From the NCBI RefSeq assembly GCF_003609635.1, contig NZ_MCIA01000008.1, positions 62,001-126,000 of the forward strand: a stretch of DNA of 64,000 bases, given 5' to 3'. Every line of letters begins with the position of its first letter. Within the stretch, counting starts at the first letter, position 1. Both the position numbers and the translations under genes were made by a program. The DNA is from Lacrimispora algidixylanolytica (GTDB lineage: Bacteria > Bacillota > Clostridia > Lachnospirales > Lachnospiraceae). The notes under the pieces are model-generated. The model was given only the letters and a program-made list of their open reading frames with translations. It did not search any database and had not been told where the DNA came from. Positions 53,738 to 64,000 of the stretch are shown one piece after another.

Positions 53738-55081
53738 ATGAAAAGGGGATTGCGGCAGATTTGCCGTCTAAATATCATGAACTTCATGTTTCAACTTAAA
53801 GAAGAGATTTTCCACAACCAATCTCAGGATGCACCTATGACAGATTCAGACTATTTAAGAAGCAGAAGATTTTTTATTGCAGAAGGCTGTTGTGCCAACG
53901 GCATCGTCACCTTGACTACTGGTGCATTTCTCTCCGGATATGCAAACTCATTAGGAGCTACAGACTCTATCAATGGAATTATCGGTTCGCTGCCTCTTTT
54001 GTTATGCCTGCTGCAGATGTTCTCCGCCGTCCTGTTAGAAAGTATGCGCAGAAAAAAGGCCATTCTCACAGCCTTTTCCTTGATTCACCGGCTTTTACTT
54101 GCATCCGTGTTTTTTGTTCCACTCATTATAGAGAATCCGGCTTTTCGCTTGCTCGCTCTTATTGTGATCTATGGTACCGCTCATTTTTTCGGTGCATTTA
54201 TTGGTACCGGAATTGGAAACTGGATTCTTCAACTGGTCCCGTCATCCATTCGAGGTAAATATCTTGGAAAGAAAGATTCTTTTGCCTTTGGCATGTCCAC
54301 TGCCATCAGCCTGATTATGGGCCGGGTCATGGACTGGTTTCGAAATGCAGATATGGAACAGCAGGGATTTTTAGTGGTCGGTTGTGTCGTGTTTATCCTG
54401 GCATGCATGGATTTTTGGTGCCTTTCCTCAATCAAGGAACCCGAGAGTGTCCCCCATGTCCAGAAGCTTAAGGATTCCATTCTTTCTCCTCTACTGGATA
54501 AAGAATACAGAAAAGTCATGTTCTCCTACATGTTCTGGAATGTGGCTTTGCAGGTGGCAGGCCCCTTTTTCAGCGTTTACATGGTAACAGGATTAAAGCT
54601 TGACTATACTTATATTACCTTCCTGGGGCTTATTTCTTCCACGCTACGAATTATTGCCTCATGGCTTTGGGGGAAACTTGCAGATGCTACCTCATGGTTA
54701 TTTGTTACAAGGACCTCTATGGGGCTCTTAGGGCTGATTCACGCTGGTTGGTTGTTTATGACACCGGAGACCTGCTATATCCTCCAGCCTCCAATGCAGG
54801 CACTCTCAGGCATTGCCTGGGGCGGAATTGCCATCTCCGTCTTTCATCTGCAATATCACTATGCCCCTACCGATAAGCGAGTGCCATATGTCAGTGCCAA
54901 TTCTTCTTATGCCGGACTTAGCGGATTCCTTGCAACCTTACTAGGCGCTTTCCTCTTAAAAGTTCTCCCCTCCATCCATGTATTTGGCTTTCCAATGGGA
55001 GGGATGCAGATGTTATTTCTTTTATCCGGAACACTGATCTTAGGCTGTGTTCTTTACATGGGAAAACTGCGCACCCATTGA
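53738..55081 (+). CDS. MFS transporter
   Basis: 447 residues with about 12 membrane segments and an N-terminal cytoplasmic extension of ~45. ESMRRKKAILTAF and WLWGKLADATSW are the intracellular loop motifs of the MFS. Substrate unknown, probably a sugar or related compound by its neighbours. The start is uncertain: none of the ATGs at 53738, 53777 or 53837 has a good ribosome site. It ends two bases before the stop of araR on the other strand, with no terminator between. Confidence 0.8.
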   Translation: MKRGLRQICRLNIMNFMFQLKEEIFHNQSQDAPMTDSDYLRSRRFFIAEGCCANGIVTLTTGAFLSGYANSLGATDSINGIIGSLPLLLCLLQMFSAVLLESMRRKKAILTAFSLIHRLLLASVFFVPLIIENPAFRLLALIVIYGTAHFFGAFIGTGIGNWILQLVPSSIRGKYLGKKDSFAFGMSTAISLIMGRVMDWFRNADMEQQGFLVVGCVVFILACMDFWCLSSIKEPESVPHVQKLKDSILSPLLDKEYRKVMFSYMFWNVALQVAGPFFSVYMVTGLKLDYTYITFLGLISSTLRIIASWLWGKLADATSWLFVTRTSMGLLGLIHAGWLFMTPETCYILQPPMQALSGIAWGGIAISVFHLQYHYAPTDKRVPYVSANSSYAGLSGFLATLLGAFLLKVLPSIHVFGFPMGGMQMLFLLSGTLILGCVLYMGKLRTH

Positions 55082-55083
55082 CC

Positions 55084-56184
55084 TTATTCTCTTCGGTCCC
55101 TACAAGATTCACGAATTACAAGCTCTGGCTTTAGTATCCGTTCTACCCGGCTTTCCTCATCTGGTATGCCGTCAATTTTCTCCAATAAAAGCTCCGCCGC
55201 CATAGCCCCCAGTCGTTCCTGGGGGTGAGCGATGGTGGTCAGCTTTACCATTCCATTTTCCGCAATAAAAGAGTTGTCGTATCCCGTAACTGATATGTCA
55301 CCAGGTACTGAGAGCCCATTTTTTTCAAGGGTCTTTATAATCTCCAGAGCAATCTGATCGTTATAGCAGACAATCCCGTCAATCTCTTTTCCCTCTTCCA
55401 GCAGATATTTTAAGATCTCCGAAGGTTTGACCGTACGGTCTTCCGTATGAAACCAGATCACCATGTCAGGATCATAAGATAATCCAGATTCCTGCAGGGC
55501 CTTTACATACCCTTTATGCCTGTCGATTCCCTGAATGTCATCAGCTTTGAAGATACCAAGAATATGCTTATGCCCCAATTCTCTTAAATATTTGGTCACC
55601 AGATATCCTCCCATACAGTCATCCATGAGAATATGCGGTTTCTTCTTCATCTGAGAATAATATCCCTGAATGAATACATAAGGAATCTTATAGAAATCAA
55701 GCTTGTCATAAAGCCCCTTGTGCCCGCACATGATCTCACTTTTGCTGGGCTCAATGATGAGGCCGTCAATATCCTTTTCCAGTATTTCTTCCAGGCTTTT
55801 GCTCTCCTTTAGCCTGCTGTTTCCAGTATTCTTAAGAATGATGCTATATCCGCCAGCCGTAAGCACGCTGTCGATGCCCTGAATCAACCTGGGGAAAATA
55901 TAGTCCGATAAATAGGTAGTAATGACTGCTATATTGCCAGACCCCCTCTTCCCTCCAGCTTTTCTGGAGACAAAGGTTCCCCGCCCATGTACCGCTTCGA
56001 TAAATCCTTCCTGTTCCAGAATAGAGAGTGCTTTTCTGACCGTGTGGCGGCTTACGTGACAGGAGGCGGATAATTCATTTTCAGACGGCAGACGATCTCC
56101 TGGTTTTCTTTTCCCGGATACGATATCCTGCTTTAATTCTTCCATCAATACATAATATTTTGTCTTTCCGCTGTCCTCTGCCAT
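55084..56184 (-). CDS. araR: AraR-type GntR/LacI arabinose repressor
   Basis: 366 residues. An N-terminal GntR winged helix (~8-75: KYYVLMEELKQDIVSGKRKP, SRHTVRKALSILEQEGFI) is joined to a LacI-type sugar-binding domain (INITVITTY-like strand to the end, with DGLIIEPSKS, VFIQGYYSQM, ILMDDCMGGYLV and SVTGYDNS). This architecture is that of Bacillus AraR, which represses arabinose genes and is released by L-arabinose. The frame opens at 56232 within araD; AAGGAG six bases before the ATG at 56184 fixes the start. Last gene of the operon. Confidence 0.9.
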   Translation of the reverse strand: MAEDSGKTKYYVLMEELKQDIVSGKRKPGDRLPSENELSASCHVSRHTVRKALSILEQEGFIEAVHGRGTFVSRKAGGKRGSGNIAVITTYLSDYIFPRLIQGIDSVLTAGGYSIILKNTGNSRLKESKSLEEILEKDIDGLIIEPSKSEIMCGHKGLYDKLDFYKIPYVFIQGYYSQMKKKPHILMDDCMGGYLVTKYLRELGHKHILGIFKADDIQGIDRHKGYVKALQESGLSYDPDMVIWFHTEDRTVKPSEILKYLLEEGKEIDGIVCYNDQIALEIIKTLEKNGLSVPGDISVTGYDNSFIAENGMVKLTTIAHPQERLGAMAAELLLEKIDGIPDEESRVERILKPELVIRESCRDRRE

Positions 56185-56194
56185 AGAAAACTCC

Positions 56195-56890
56195 TTACGA
56201 TTTTTTTTGCCCGTAATACGCATTGGGGCCATGTTTGCGCATAAAATGCTTATCCTGCATGCACTGAGGTGCAGGTATTATGGAAGGGTTCAACAATTCG
56301 GTCATGAGATTCATTTTTGCAATCTCTTCTAATACCACCGCATTATGAACTGCATTGTCCGCATCGGTTCCCCAAGTAAAGGGGCCGTGGTTTTTACAAA
56401 GGATCCCAGGAACGTGCATGGGATTTCTTCCCTGAAGGGTTTCTATAATCACTAGTCCGGTGTTCTTTTCATACCCCTCTTCAATCTCTTCCTCTGTCAG
56501 ATTTCTGGCACATGGAATCTCTCCGTAGAAATAATCGGCATGAGTGGTCCCATAGCAAGGAATCCCTCTGCCTGCCTGTGCCCAGGAGGTCGCCATTGGG
56601 GAATGGGTATGGACGATTCCTCCTACCGTTAAAAAAACCTTATAAAGTTCCAGATGAGTGGCCGTATCGGAGGAAGGGTTTAAGTCTCCTTCCACCTTAT
56701 TTCCAAGCAGATCCATGACTACCATATCTTCTGGCTTTAGGATGTCATAATCCACACCACTTGGTTTGATGACAAAAAGTCCCTTCTCCCGGTCAATTCC
56801 ACTGACATTTCCCCAGGTATATGTAATAAGTCCTTTTCTTGGCAACTCCATATTTGCTTCGTATACCGAGCGTTTCAATTCTTCCAGCAT
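56195..56890 (-). CDS. araD: L-ribulose-5-phosphate 4-epimerase
   Basis: 231-residue class II aldolase/epimerase producing D-xylulose 5-phosphate. It has [20 protein letters not shown], the zinc [14 protein letters not shown] and [14 protein letters not shown], and KNHGPFTWG. Full length. It sits between araB and araR, 10 bases before araR. Confidence 0.95.
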   Translation of the reverse strand: MLEELKRSVYEANMELPRKGLITYTWGNVSGIDREKGLFVIKPSGVDYDILKPEDMVVMDLLGNKVEGDLNPSSDTATHLELYKVFLTVGGIVHTHSPMATSWAQAGRGIPCYGTTHADYFYGEIPCARNLTEEEIEEGYEKNTGLVIIETLQGRNPMHVPGILCKNHGPFTWGTDADNAVHNAVVLEEIAKMNLMTELLNPSIIPAPQCMQDKHFMRKHGPNAYYGQKKS

Positions 56891-56917
56891 GTTCTCTCCG
56901 CCTTTCCAAATGTAGTA

Positions 56918-58516
56918 TTATTTAAAATAATCCAGTGCAGCCCGTTCTATGGAAAGTCCCTTTTTATATCGCTCCATATATACGGTAAATCCCGCCTCAT
57001 CTTCTGGATCCGGCTTTACCACAGTACCAGCTTCTCCATGAAATACCTTTTGAGCCAGGTAATGGTCTAAGGATTCCCCTTCTTCTTTTCGAATTAGATA
57101 GGAGGCCAAAAGTGCAGCTCCCCAGGCGCCGCCTTCTCCTGCAGTTTCCATAACAGAAACAGGAACATTCATAGCTGCCGCCATAATGCTTTGACCTACC
57201 CCTTTCGTCTTAAAGAGTCCTCCATGGCCTAATAACACATCAAGCTTTACATCTTCTTTATAAAGAATTTCCATCCCTACCTTTAAGGCTCCTAAAGCAG
57301 TATAGAGATGAACCCTCATAAAGTTGGCTAGGTTAAAACGACTCTCCGGTGTGCGGACAAACAAAGGTCTTCCTTCTTCAAAATGGGTGATATGTTCCCC
57401 AGAGAGGTAACCGTAAGACAATAAATTGCCTCCATCTTTATCTCCCTCCAAAGCCTTTTGATAAAGGGTAGAAAACAAGGTGTTCTTATCCGTCTTCATT
57501 CCCATGGCATCGGCAAACTCTTCAAACAGAGATACCCAGGCATTTAAATCAGAAGTACAGTTGTTACAATGGACCATTGCCACAGAATCGCCTGCTGGAG
57601 TGGTGACCATATCGATTTCCTCATACACTTTAGACAGCTCCTTTTCAAGAACTACCATGGCAAATACACTGGTACCAGCAGAAACATTACCAGTTCTTCT
57701 TGCTACGCTGTTGGTTGCTGTCATACCGGTTCCTGCATCTCCTTCTGGCGGACATAGAGGAATCCCAGCCTTTAAATTCCCACTGACATCAAGAAGGGCG
57801 GCGCCCTCTAAGGTCAATGAACCAGCCTCTTCTCCAGCAGTTAATACCTTAGGCATAATATCTTTTAACTTCCAGGGAAGATGTTCTGTATCAATCAGGG
57901 AATCAAACTGATCCACCATGTTCTCATAATAGTCCTTTGTGCTGCTGTCAATAGGAAACATGCCTGCACAGTCTCCAATTCCAAGAACTCTCTTTCCTGT
58001 AAGCTTCCAGTGGACATACCCCTCCAGGGTGATGAGGTAATCAATGGAAGAGACGTGCTCCTCTTTGTTTAAGATGGCCTGATACAGATGGGCGATGCTC
58101 CATCTCTGGGGAATATGATAGGAAAATAAGTCGGTTAGCACATTAGATGCCTCTTCTGTCATGGTATTTCTCCACGTCCGGAAAGGAACCAGGATCTCCC
58201 CTTCCTTGTCAAAAGCCATATATCCATGCATCATGGCAGAAAAACAGATGGCTCCAATGGTGGTCAGTGTTTCTCCATAAGTTTCCTTCACTTCCTCTGC
58301 CATTTTCTGATAGCTGTCCTGGACACCTTTCCAGATATCGGGGATGGAATATGTCCAGATCCCATTCTCATACTTGTTTTCCCAATCATGACTGCCAGAG
58401 GCAATTGGGTTGTGGTCTTCATCCACGAGTACTGCCTTAATTCTTGTAGAACCAAGTTCAATTCCAAGGGCTGTCTTACCTTCCCTGATTACTGCTGCGA
58501 TTTCTTTTCCTATCAT
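56918..58516 (-). CDS. araB: L-ribulokinase
   Basis: 532-residue FGGY sugar kinase phosphorylating L-ribulose. The N-terminal ATPase phosphate loop is [16 protein letters not shown], the middle [20 protein letters not shown], and the adenosine motif [13 protein letters not shown] with [14 protein letters not shown]. It lies 27 bases ahead of araD and 58 after araA. Confidence 0.94.
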   Translation of the reverse strand: MIGKEIAAVIREGKTALGIELGSTRIKAVLVDEDHNPIASGSHDWENKYENGIWTYSIPDIWKGVQDSYQKMAEEVKETYGETLTTIGAICFSAMMHGYMAFDKEGEILVPFRTWRNTMTEEASNVLTDLFSYHIPQRWSIAHLYQAILNKEEHVSSIDYLITLEGYVHWKLTGKRVLGIGDCAGMFPIDSSTKDYYENMVDQFDSLIDTEHLPWKLKDIMPKVLTAGEEAGSLTLEGAALLDVSGNLKAGIPLCPPEGDAGTGMTATNSVARRTGNVSAGTSVFAMVVLEKELSKVYEEIDMVTTPAGDSVAMVHCNNCTSDLNAWVSLFEEFADAMGMKTDKNTLFSTLYQKALEGDKDGGNLLSYGYLSGEHITHFEEGRPLFVRTPESRFNLANFMRVHLYTALGALKVGMEILYKEDVKLDVLLGHGGLFKTKGVGQSIMAAAMNVPVSVMETAGEGGAWGAALLASYLIRKEEGESLDHYLAQKVFHGEAGTVVKPDPEDEAGFTVYMERYKKGLSIERAALDYFK

Positions 58517-58574
58517 TTGGACCCCTCCTTTTAAAATGGGCCCGCTCCATTAGGAGGCGGACCCCATTATGTTC

Positions 58575-60068
58575 TTAGCGGTACACAACCGAATTCCACT
58601 TCAATTCGTTCTTCAAATCACGTATGGTGGTCTTCTCATCAATATAGATTGCTTCAATTCCCATGGCTTCCGCCCAGTCACCCATCTGCTCTGCTGTTAA
58701 ATCATAGGAAAATGCCGTATGATGCGCACCTCCAGCCAGAATCCAGCTTTCAGCCCCAGTGATGAGATTTGGCTCTGGAGTCCAAAACGCAGTGGCTACT
58801 GGAAGCTTTGGCATAGGCTTTTCTATCTTCTTACAGTTTACAGTATTGATAATGAGACGGAACCGGTTCCCTAGATCAATGAGAGAAGTCGCAATGCCTT
58901 TCCCCTCTTTCGCCGTAAATACAAGGCGTGCAGGATCTTCTCTATTACCCATAGACAATGGATTAACCCTGATTGAAACCTTCCCCTCTGCAATGCTTGG
59001 GCATACCTCTAACATGTGGGCCTGAAGAATGCCTTCCTTTCCTGGAACTAGATTATAAGTATAATCCTCCATAAAAGAAGTTCCCTTTGCATTTGGTATC
59101 CCAGAGGTCATGATCTTCATTAGGCGAACCATGGCAGCCGTCTTCCAATCTCCTTCCCCACCAAAGCCATACCCCTTCTCCATCAAACGCTGAATGGCAA
59201 GACCAGGAAGCTGCTGTAAGGTACCAAGATCTCCAAAATGAGTGACAATGGCCTGATAATCCTTTTCCTTTAAGAACTGCTCAAATCCCAGCTCAATCCT
59301 TGCCTGAGCTGCTACGTGTGCCTTAAATTCCTCTGGATCTCTTCCTTCTGTTACGATTTCATATCGGCTGTAGTATTCCTCTACCAGAGAAGATATCTCA
59401 CCCTCTTTTACATCTTTTACATAATCTGTAATCTCATTAACAGGATAAGCATCAATCTCCCAACCAAACTTTAACTGGGCTTCTACCTTATCTCCTTCGG
59501 TTACGGCTACATTTCTCATGTTATCTGCAAAACGGACCACACGGACATGGCTGCTTTCCATGACTCCTACAGCCGTACGCATCCAGTCTCCGATTCGATT
59601 CTGAACACTTTCATCATCCCAAAATCCTGCAATCACCTTTCTTGCCATTCCCATTCTTGTTACCATATGACCAAATTCCCGATCACCATGGGCAGATTGA
59701 TTTTCGTTCATGAAATCCATGTCAATGGAGTCATAAGGAATCTCCTGATTGAACTGGGTATGTAAATGAAGCAGCGGCTTTCTATATTCCTGCAATCCTA
59801 AAATCCAGGATTTTGCGGGAGAAAAGGTGTGCATCCAAGTGATGACTCCAGCGCAGGTCTCATCGTCATTTGCCTGATGAAACAAAGACCGTATGGATGC
59901 ATTGTCAATAAGAACCGGTTTTAGTACCACTTGAAATGGTAAAAGCCCACAGGCATTGAGCCGCTCCGTTATAATGGCTGAATGCCTTGCTACATTGCTC
60001 AGACACTCTTCCCCATAGAGGTCCTGGGAACCGGTTGCAAACCAGAATTTATATTCTTTACTTACCAT
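58575..60068 (-). CDS. araA: L-arabinose isomerase
   Basis: 497-residue manganese-dependent isomerase converting L-arabinose to L-ribulose. Markers: FWFATGSQDLYGEE, GVITWMHTFSPAKSWI, DMDFMNENQSAHGDREFGH, GFGGEGDWKTAA and AGGAHHTAFSYD. Family length. A GC-rich hairpin-like stretch (GGGCCCGCTCC...GGAGGCGGACCCC) lies in the araA-araB gap and may balance expression. Confidence 0.96.
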   Translation of the reverse strand: MVSKEYKFWFATGSQDLYGEECLSNVARHSAIITERLNACGLLPFQVVLKPVLIDNASIRSLFHQANDDETCAGVITWMHTFSPAKSWILGLQEYRKPLLHLHTQFNQEIPYDSIDMDFMNENQSAHGDREFGHMVTRMGMARKVIAGFWDDESVQNRIGDWMRTAVGVMESSHVRVVRFADNMRNVAVTEGDKVEAQLKFGWEIDAYPVNEITDYVKDVKEGEISSLVEEYYSRYEIVTEGRDPEEFKAHVAAQARIELGFEQFLKEKDYQAIVTHFGDLGTLQQLPGLAIQRLMEKGYGFGGEGDWKTAAMVRLMKIMTSGIPNAKGTSFMEDYTYNLVPGKEGILQAHMLEVCPSIAEGKVSIRVNPLSMGNREDPARLVFTAKEGKGIATSLIDLGNRFRLIINTVNCKKIEKPMPKLPVATAFWTPEPNLITGAESWILAGGAHHTAFSYDLTAEQMGDWAEAMGIEAIYIDEKTTIRDLKNELKWNSVVYR

Positions 60069-60087
60069 AAGATTACCCCCTTATTAT

Positions 60088-61635
<1,548 letters not shown>

Positions 61636-61752
61636 CTATTTATTATTCGCCAAATGCTTTACGGTAATCGTTCTGAGATATGCACAAAAGATCTCATACG
61701 TTATACCTCCTGCTCTTTCCATAAGATGGATAAGATATCCTCTTACTACCAA

Positions 61753-61783
61753 TTTATAACTTGTACGCACCATTGCACAAGTT
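61753..61783 (-). promoter_or_regulatory. Arabinose operon promoter and AraR-like operator
   Basis: Minus-strand TTGTGC (61780-61775), 16 bases, TATAAA (61758-61753). Over it lie AACTTGTACG (61758-61767) and TGCACAAGTT (61774-61783), an inverted repeat with half-sites like the TTGTACGTACAA core of AraR boxes. Repressor bound here would cover the promoter. Confidence 0.65.
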
Positions 61784-61859
61784 GTTTTTCATTATTCTAT
61801 CATATTTAGCACTTTTTACAAGAAACTTAACGATTCCTTTATTATCTATATTACAAGAG

Positions 61860-61910
61860 AGAGTCTGACTTGTCAGACTCTGGCGCTGACGCGCTGTCAC
61901 TTTAGTGACA
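61860..61910. repeat. Cluster of three short perfect palindromes
   Basis: AGAGTCTGAC-TT-GTCAGACTCT at 61860-61881, GCGC-TGAC-GCGC at 61883-61894, and TGTCACT-TT-AGTGACA at 61895-61910, head to tail. No T-run follows. A fourth, weaker pairing (TGCA...TGCA) lies near 61930. The 730-base gap 61606-62336 otherwise holds only the ara promoter, and a promoter-terminator pair further on. Confidence 0.6.
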
Positions 61911-62181
61911 TCTTCCTCTTAAGCGTCATGTGCATCCTGCATGTCTTACCACGGGAAAGGTTAAAATCACTAAGGGAGAATAAAACAGCAGAACGCTACT
62001 TTAGGGAAGTTTAATTAGTTAATTTTTTATCAATATAACATATGCCAGAATCTTTCGGGTATAATCCATTAAATAATCACAAATACAGCAAATACAGATC
62101 ATATAGTTCGGGTTTACTAGGCAAATTCACAAAGTCATAGACATATTACACAATTTATTTTTTATTATTTATGAATTTTTG

Positions 62182-62315
62182 TTGACACTTTTTCTCACAT
62201 TTCGGTTATATTATATTTGTAACCCCCCCCAATACATTATATAGTTTTTGCTACACCCCATAAGAAACGAAATACCTTCTCCGAAAAAAGACCAGCTACC
62301 CCAGCTGGTCTTTTT
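62182..62315 (+). ncRNA. Possible small RNA unit between ara operon and the carboxypeptidase gene
   Basis: TTGACA at 62182-62187 and TTATAT or TATATT at 62206-62212 (18-19 bases apart) form a plausible promoter. About 75-95 bases on, the strong hairpin GACCAGCT/AGCTGGTC with TTTTT ends the unit. No frame of meaningful length lies between; a run of eight C follows the -10. Predicted RNA about 62218-62315. Confidence 0.35.
62284..62315. terminator. Terminator after the carboxypeptidase gene, bidirectional
   Basis: GACCAGCT (62290) and AGCTGGTC (62303-62310) with a 5-base loop; six A on the left and five T on the right allow function on both strands. It ends the dacF transcript 22 bases after its stop. 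Confidence 0.88.
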
Positions 62316-62336
62316 CATTGTTCGTTATCTTATTGT

Positions 62337-63776
62337 TTACTTTTTACCTTTTGTATTACGGCGATCCTTTAACATACGTTCAAAGGCTTCTCCATCGCCA
62401 TCTTCTCTCAAACGACGTCTCCGCTCTTCTCTGCGAATCTCGCTTTCCCTAAATTCCTTTTTTCTTTTAAATACAACAAATCCAATACCAGCTCCAGCTA
62501 CTAACAAAATGGCAGCAATCACGGCTACTAAAATCCCCACGCCCTTACCGCCTGACATCTTGACACCAGAAGCGGGTAGTTCCTTGCTTCCTTCGGTAGT
62601 AACTGCCTCTTTCGTACCTTCACCAGCTGCCTGGTCGGATTCCGGAGTGCCGTTTTGGGCTATTAAGTAAGCCTGACCCACGTTTCTATCATTATAAGTA
62701 TATCGAATCAGCGCTACGGCTCCCTTTGGACTGCCTTTCGGTAGCTCCGTTACGAGAGTCTTGCTTGCATCAGAAAACTTAGCATCTTTTGGAAGGGTGA
62801 TGATCTGACCTTGCTCTAGTTCCAACTCTGATGGCTGAAAATTCTTCTCTCCAACTACAACCGGCTCTTCCCCTTGAATATAGGAGGTCTCATTTCCATC
62901 TATTTTGAAATTCTCAAAACGGTCGTACCCAAACTGCAACAGATTTTTTCCGTCCACAAAATACTGCCTTGGGCTTCCCTTTAAGATAACAGAAATAAGC
63001 CTTCTTCCATCCTGTTCTGCATAAGTTACCAGTGTATTGCCTGCCTTAATTAAGTAACCGGTTTTCCCTGCTACCGCCGCTGGAAAATAAAACTCACTTG
63101 AGGATTCACTTGTTTTCAGCAGACGGTGTTCATTATATATGGTAAGTCCTTCTGGGTTATTGACGGTAGGAGGAATCTTATGGCTTAAAGCAGAACCGAT
63201 CTCCACAAGCTTCTTATTGTTGTATGCAGCTTTGGCGATCAGTGCCATATCATAGGCAGATACATACTGAGTATCTCCATTCAGTCCAGAAGGATTCTCA
63301 AAATGGCTCTCTGTGCATCCAAGCTCCTCCAGCTTTTGATTCATCAGCTTCACAAAATCTTCTCTGCTTCCTGCCACATGCTCCGCGAGGGCATTGGCTG
63401 CCTGATTGCATGAGTGAAGGATAAGAGAATAAAGGCAATCCTCCACAGAAAGTTTATCTCCATCCGTTACATTTAACTTGTTCCCGCTTCCCGCTTCCAC
63501 GTTTAATACAGAATCTTTGGAAAAGGTAACCATATCATCAGGTTTGGCCCGCTCCAGCACGATTAGTGCGGTCAATATCTTCGTAATACTAGCAGGTGGA
63601 TATTGTCCATGCATATTTTTCCCAAATATCACTGCTCCCGAATCTGCATCAATCACAATACCGGATTCTGCCTGGATGTCAGTATCTGAGGGCCAGTCCG
63701 GTTTTGCGTATACCGTTATAAGAAATAACTGGCTGATCAAAAGACAGCACAGCAATGTTTTCAATCTTTGTTTCAA
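62337..63776 (-). CDS. dacF: D-alanyl-D-alanine carboxypeptidase (serine-type, S11)
   Basis: 479-residue low-molecular-weight penicillin-binding protein that trims the fifth D-Ala from peptidoglycan. Active-site motifs: SITK (Ser63, Lys66), SCN in LILHSCNQAANAL, and KTG in AVAGKTGYLIKAGNT. A PBP5-type C-terminal beta domain, a Ser/Glu-rich spacer, a membrane helix (GVGILVAVIAAILLVAGAG) and a Lys/Arg-rich tail follow. The start is TTG at 63776, seven bases after GGAGGG, giving a signal peptide (KQRLKTLLCCLLISQLFLI). The longer frame from 63818 would overlap the terminator of the upstream gene. The exact paralogue (dacF or dacB) is not certain. Confidence 0.88.
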   Translation of the reverse strand: MKQRLKTLLCCLLISQLFLITVYAKPDWPSDTDIQAESGIVIDADSGAVIFGKNMHGQYPPASITKILTALIVLERAKPDDMVTFSKDSVLNVEAGSGNKLNVTDGDKLSVEDCLYSLILHSCNQAANALAEHVAGSREDFVKLMNQKLEELGCTESHFENPSGLNGDTQYVSAYDMALIAKAAYNNKKLVEIGSALSHKIPPTVNNPEGLTIYNEHRLLKTSESSSEFYFPAAVAGKTGYLIKAGNTLVTYAEQDGRRLISVILKGSPRQYFVDGKNLLQFGYDRFENFKIDGNETSYIQGEEPVVVGEKNFQPSELELEQGQIITLPKDAKFSDASKTLVTELPKGSPKGAVALIRYTYNDRNVGQAYLIAQNGTPESDQAAGEGTKEAVTTEGSKELPASGVKMSGGKGVGILVAVIAAILLVAGAGIGFVVFKRKKEFRESEIRREERRRRLREDGDGEAFERMLKDRRNTKGKK

Positions 63777-63795
63777 GCATTTGCCCTCCGACATT

Positions 63796-63842
63796 AAAAA
63801 TGCCCTAAAACCGCACATAGAATATTATACGGTTTTAGGGCA
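63796..63842 (-). terminator. Terminator of rny
   Basis: TGCCCTAAAACCG/CGGTTTTAGGGCA, 13 perfect pairs, then TTTTT on the minus strand. It lies seven bases after the rny stop and just before the ribosome site of the carboxypeptidase gene. Confidence 0.92.
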
Positions 63843-63848
63843 CCATTT

Positions 63849-64000
63849 TTATTTTGCGTAATCTGTTACTCTGGACTCTCTGATCACATTGACTTTAATC
63901 TGTCCCGGATATTCCAAGGATTCTTCAATCTTCTTAGAAATATCACGAGCCAATAATACCATATCGTCATCGTTGATCTGATCGGGAACTACCATAATCC
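63849..64000 (-). CDS. rny: Ribonuclease Y, C-terminal fragment
   Basis: The last 50 codons of a gene that runs off the right edge. They end with [19 protein letters not shown] then [11 protein letters not shown], the highly conserved C-terminus of RNase Y, a membrane-bound endoribonuclease that starts mRNA decay in Firmicutes. Confidence 0.9.
   Translation of the reverse strand, partial: IMVVPDQINDDDMVLLARDISKKIEESLEYPGQIKVNVIRESRVTDYAK

Noticed and set aside
53890-54258. 122-codon frame within the MFS gene
   Set aside because: Same strand, other frame, Arg/Cys/Tyr-rich, without a start signal; the MFS reading has clear membrane helices.

Overview
The window looks like chromosome of a spore-forming, sugar-using anaerobe of the Clostridia, most probably a Lachnospiraceae member (Lacrimispora/Lachnoclostridium-like). 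This is inferred from low-to-moderate GC, strong AGGAGG ribosome sites, spoIIM, the apt/relA/hemZ/hisS/aspS neighbourhood, a tRNA-Trp T-box ahead of a trp operon, and PBSX-type phage tail genes. No rRNA, tRNA or CRISPR array was seen.

1-18 kb is almost entirely minus-strand housekeeping: a cut glycosyltransferase, a GNAT acetyltransferase, a secreted 5'-nucleotidase with an inserted LysM, then the block that reads apt, GltD-like oxidoreductase, AEC carrier, adenosine deaminase, relA, a two-domain acetyltransferase, a metallo-beta-lactamase-fold hydrolase, hemZ, hisS, aspS. Behind apt lie proC, a NUDIX hydrolase, spoIIM and xerD. From 19 to 30.4 kb two plus-strand biosynthetic operons follow, each with its own promoter and RNA switch: T-box-trpEGDCFBA and TPP riboswitch-thiC-thiW-thiM-thiE-thiD. 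Then come an M42 peptidase, a large GH2 beta-galactosidase (minus), a Cys/Asn-rich small protein, and two small stress-type proteins (GlsB/YeaQ and CsbD families).

36.7-51.7 kb is the most unusual part: a compact PBSX-like contractile tail locus (tail terminator, sheath, tube, frameshifted chaperone, tape measure, hub, baseplate, fibre, XkdW-like, XkdX) on the minus strand. It has its own divergent repressor switch with three 13-bp operators, a sigma-region-4-like regulator and a likely late promoter. I see no terminase, portal, capsid, integrase, holin or endolysin. A 26-codon reading frame sits where head-completion genes would be, and the lysis-gene position is empty. This is best read as an R-type tailocin (phage-tail-like particle) locus, possibly with decaying parts: an in-frame amber codon and a doubtful start in the XkdW-like gene. 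Next to the repressor is a membrane protein with three Ltp-type repeats, the repeat of a phage superinfection-exclusion lipoprotein; it is a candidate immunity factor.

51.8-61.8 kb is a sugar region: two AraC-type regulators, an MFS transporter, and an L-arabinose operon (abfA-araA-araB-araD-araR, minus) with an inverted-repeat operator on its promoter. A motif shared between the first AraC gene and the beta-galactosidase upstream region suggests a regulatory link. The window ends with a noncoding stretch of hairpins and a possible small RNA (61.8-62.3 kb), a D-Ala-D-Ala carboxypeptidase starting with TTG, and the 3' end of rny.
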